The notes below the pieces were generated by a model that saw only the letters and a program-made list of their open reading frames with translations, was not told the origin of the DNA and searched no databases. Positions 31,712 through 32,226 of a stretch of DNA of 32,226 bases are shown here, piece by piece. This stretch comes from Atopobiaceae bacterium (lineage in GTDB: Bacteria; Actinomycetota; Coriobacteriia; Coriobacteriales; Atopobiaceae), in contig JAFWIE010000045.1 of NCBI GenBank assembly GCA_017533825.1, positions 1 through 32,226 on the forward strand, written 5' to 3'. The stretch's first letter is position 1. Every line of letters starts with the position of its first letter. The translations under genes were made by a program, and so were the position numbers.

Positions 31712-32226
31712 TCACGCGTCCACTCGCTGCCGCCTAACGAGCTCTGCGAACAGGCCGTCCTTGGCTATGAGCTCGTCGTACGTGCCACTCTCTGCGATTC
31801 TTCCATCATCGAGGACCAGTATCCTGTCGCAATGTCGGATGGTCGATAGCCGATGCGCTACCACGATGCGCGTGCAACCCATGGCGTCGAGCGCATCGGT
31901 TACCTGTCGCTGGGTCTGGTTGTCCAAGGCGCTGGTCGCCTCGTCGAAGATGAGCAGCCTGGGCTTGGGGGCTATGGCGCGCGCGATCATCAGTCGCTGT
32001 TTCTGACCGCCAGATATTCCGCCCTGTCCCTCGGAGATAAAGGTGTGCATGCCCATGGGGAGCGCCCGGATGTCGTCGGCAATGTCGGCAGTCTCGGCGG
32101 CTTCCCACGCTTCTGCAACGGTGAGTTCGGGTGCCGTGATTGCGATGTTGTAATAGATGCTGCCTTGGAACAGCCCGTCGTGCTGCATGACCGTGCCGAT
32201 TCGTCTCCTCAGTGAGGGGAGGTCCA
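31712..32226 (-). CDS. ABC exporter ATPase domain, NHLP/Nif11 bacteriocin-export type (partial)
   Basis: This is the C-terminal 170 or so residues of a fused permease-ATPase; the 5' part lies outside the window. Visible motifs are RRRIGTVMQHDGLFQGSI (Q-loop region), the signature ISGGQKQRLMIARAI, Walker B LLIFDEATSALD, and the H-loop IVVAHRLSTI. DDIRALPMGMHTFISEGQGG and DEATSALDNQTQRQV closely resemble ATPases of the NHLM/NHLP bacteriocin systems, which export peptides with Nif11- or nitrile-hydratase-like leaders. Walker A is beyond the edge. A generic multidrug or peptide exporter is the alternative. Confidence 0.8.
   Translation of the reverse strand, partial: DLPSLRRRIGTVMQHDGLFQGSIYYNIAITAPELTVAEAWEAAETADIADDIRALPMGMHTFISEGQGGISGGQKQRLMIARAIAPKPRLLIFDEATSALDNQTQRQVTDALDAMGCTRIVVAHRLSTIRHCDRILVLDDGRIAESGTYDELIAKDGLFAELVRRQRVDA

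Overview
The window is a GC-rich chromosomal segment from an actinobacterium. Gene content and style suggest a gut or oral Coriobacteriia (Olsenella/Atopobiaceae/Collinsella type): a DUF2339 membrane protein, a GH1 6-phospho-beta-glucosidase, many flavodoxin-fold and aldo/keto reductases, cupin-type glucose-6-phosphate isomerases, DUF1703 AAA proteins, Nif11-like leader peptides, and short palindromic intergenic repeats containing GGGGACG-type cores. The taxon is inferred from these families, not from a marker gene.

Layout. 1-940: transposase debris (a zinc-ribbon transposase start joined to a reversed IS256/Mutator start) and an ORF remnant. 940-2104: a minus-strand Panacea-antitoxin/GNAT-toxin operon with a visible promoter. 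2102-2700: gene remnants, including the last third of an alpha/beta hydrolase. 2786-8111: housekeeping-like genes (DUF2339 protein, GH1 enzyme, a small zinc ribbon, a flavodoxin-fold protein) separated by palindromic repeats; one repeat appears to have inserted into the 3' end of the GH1 gene with a 17-bp duplication. 8219-9775: a frameshifted IS110 element with a structured 5' leader (candidate bridge RNA), followed by repeats. 9793-11309: a Pr6Pr-type membrane protein and two Nif11-like leader peptides, one intact (minus strand) and one truncated (plus strand).

11310-15600 is partly decayed: a frameshifted GNAT, an intact diguanylate cyclase, a second GNAT reduced to its first 38 codons, and a frameshifted, truncated MBG/Ig-like surface protein. 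15593-17506 has a HEAT-like protein and a LysR regulator. 17578-23284 is a redox/detoxification cluster: Cys-nucleophile hydrolase, cupin, SDR, aldo/keto reductase, secreted flavodoxin lipoprotein and a truncated SnoaL protein, bounded by LysR and TetR regulators and sharing intergenic motifs. 23452-26611 is a tight operon of a Tat/lipoprotein 5'-nucleotidase and two cupin-type sugar-phosphate isomerases. Divergent from it, 26932-28372 encodes a flavoprotein fused to a cyclophilin-like domain and, overlapping it, a lipoprotein whose conserved part appears to be the same domain.

28865-31319: a DUF1703 AAA/PD-(D/E)XK protein and an AbrB/ParE-type toxin-antitoxin pair with a palindromic operator on its promoter. 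31320-31711 is a 30-bp tandem-repeat array. The right edge cuts an ABC exporter whose ATPase domain looks like the NHLP/Nif11 bacteriocin-export type, so the window holds both Nif11-like leader genes and a plausible exporter for them about 20 kb apart.

No rRNA, tRNA or CRISPR array was recognised.
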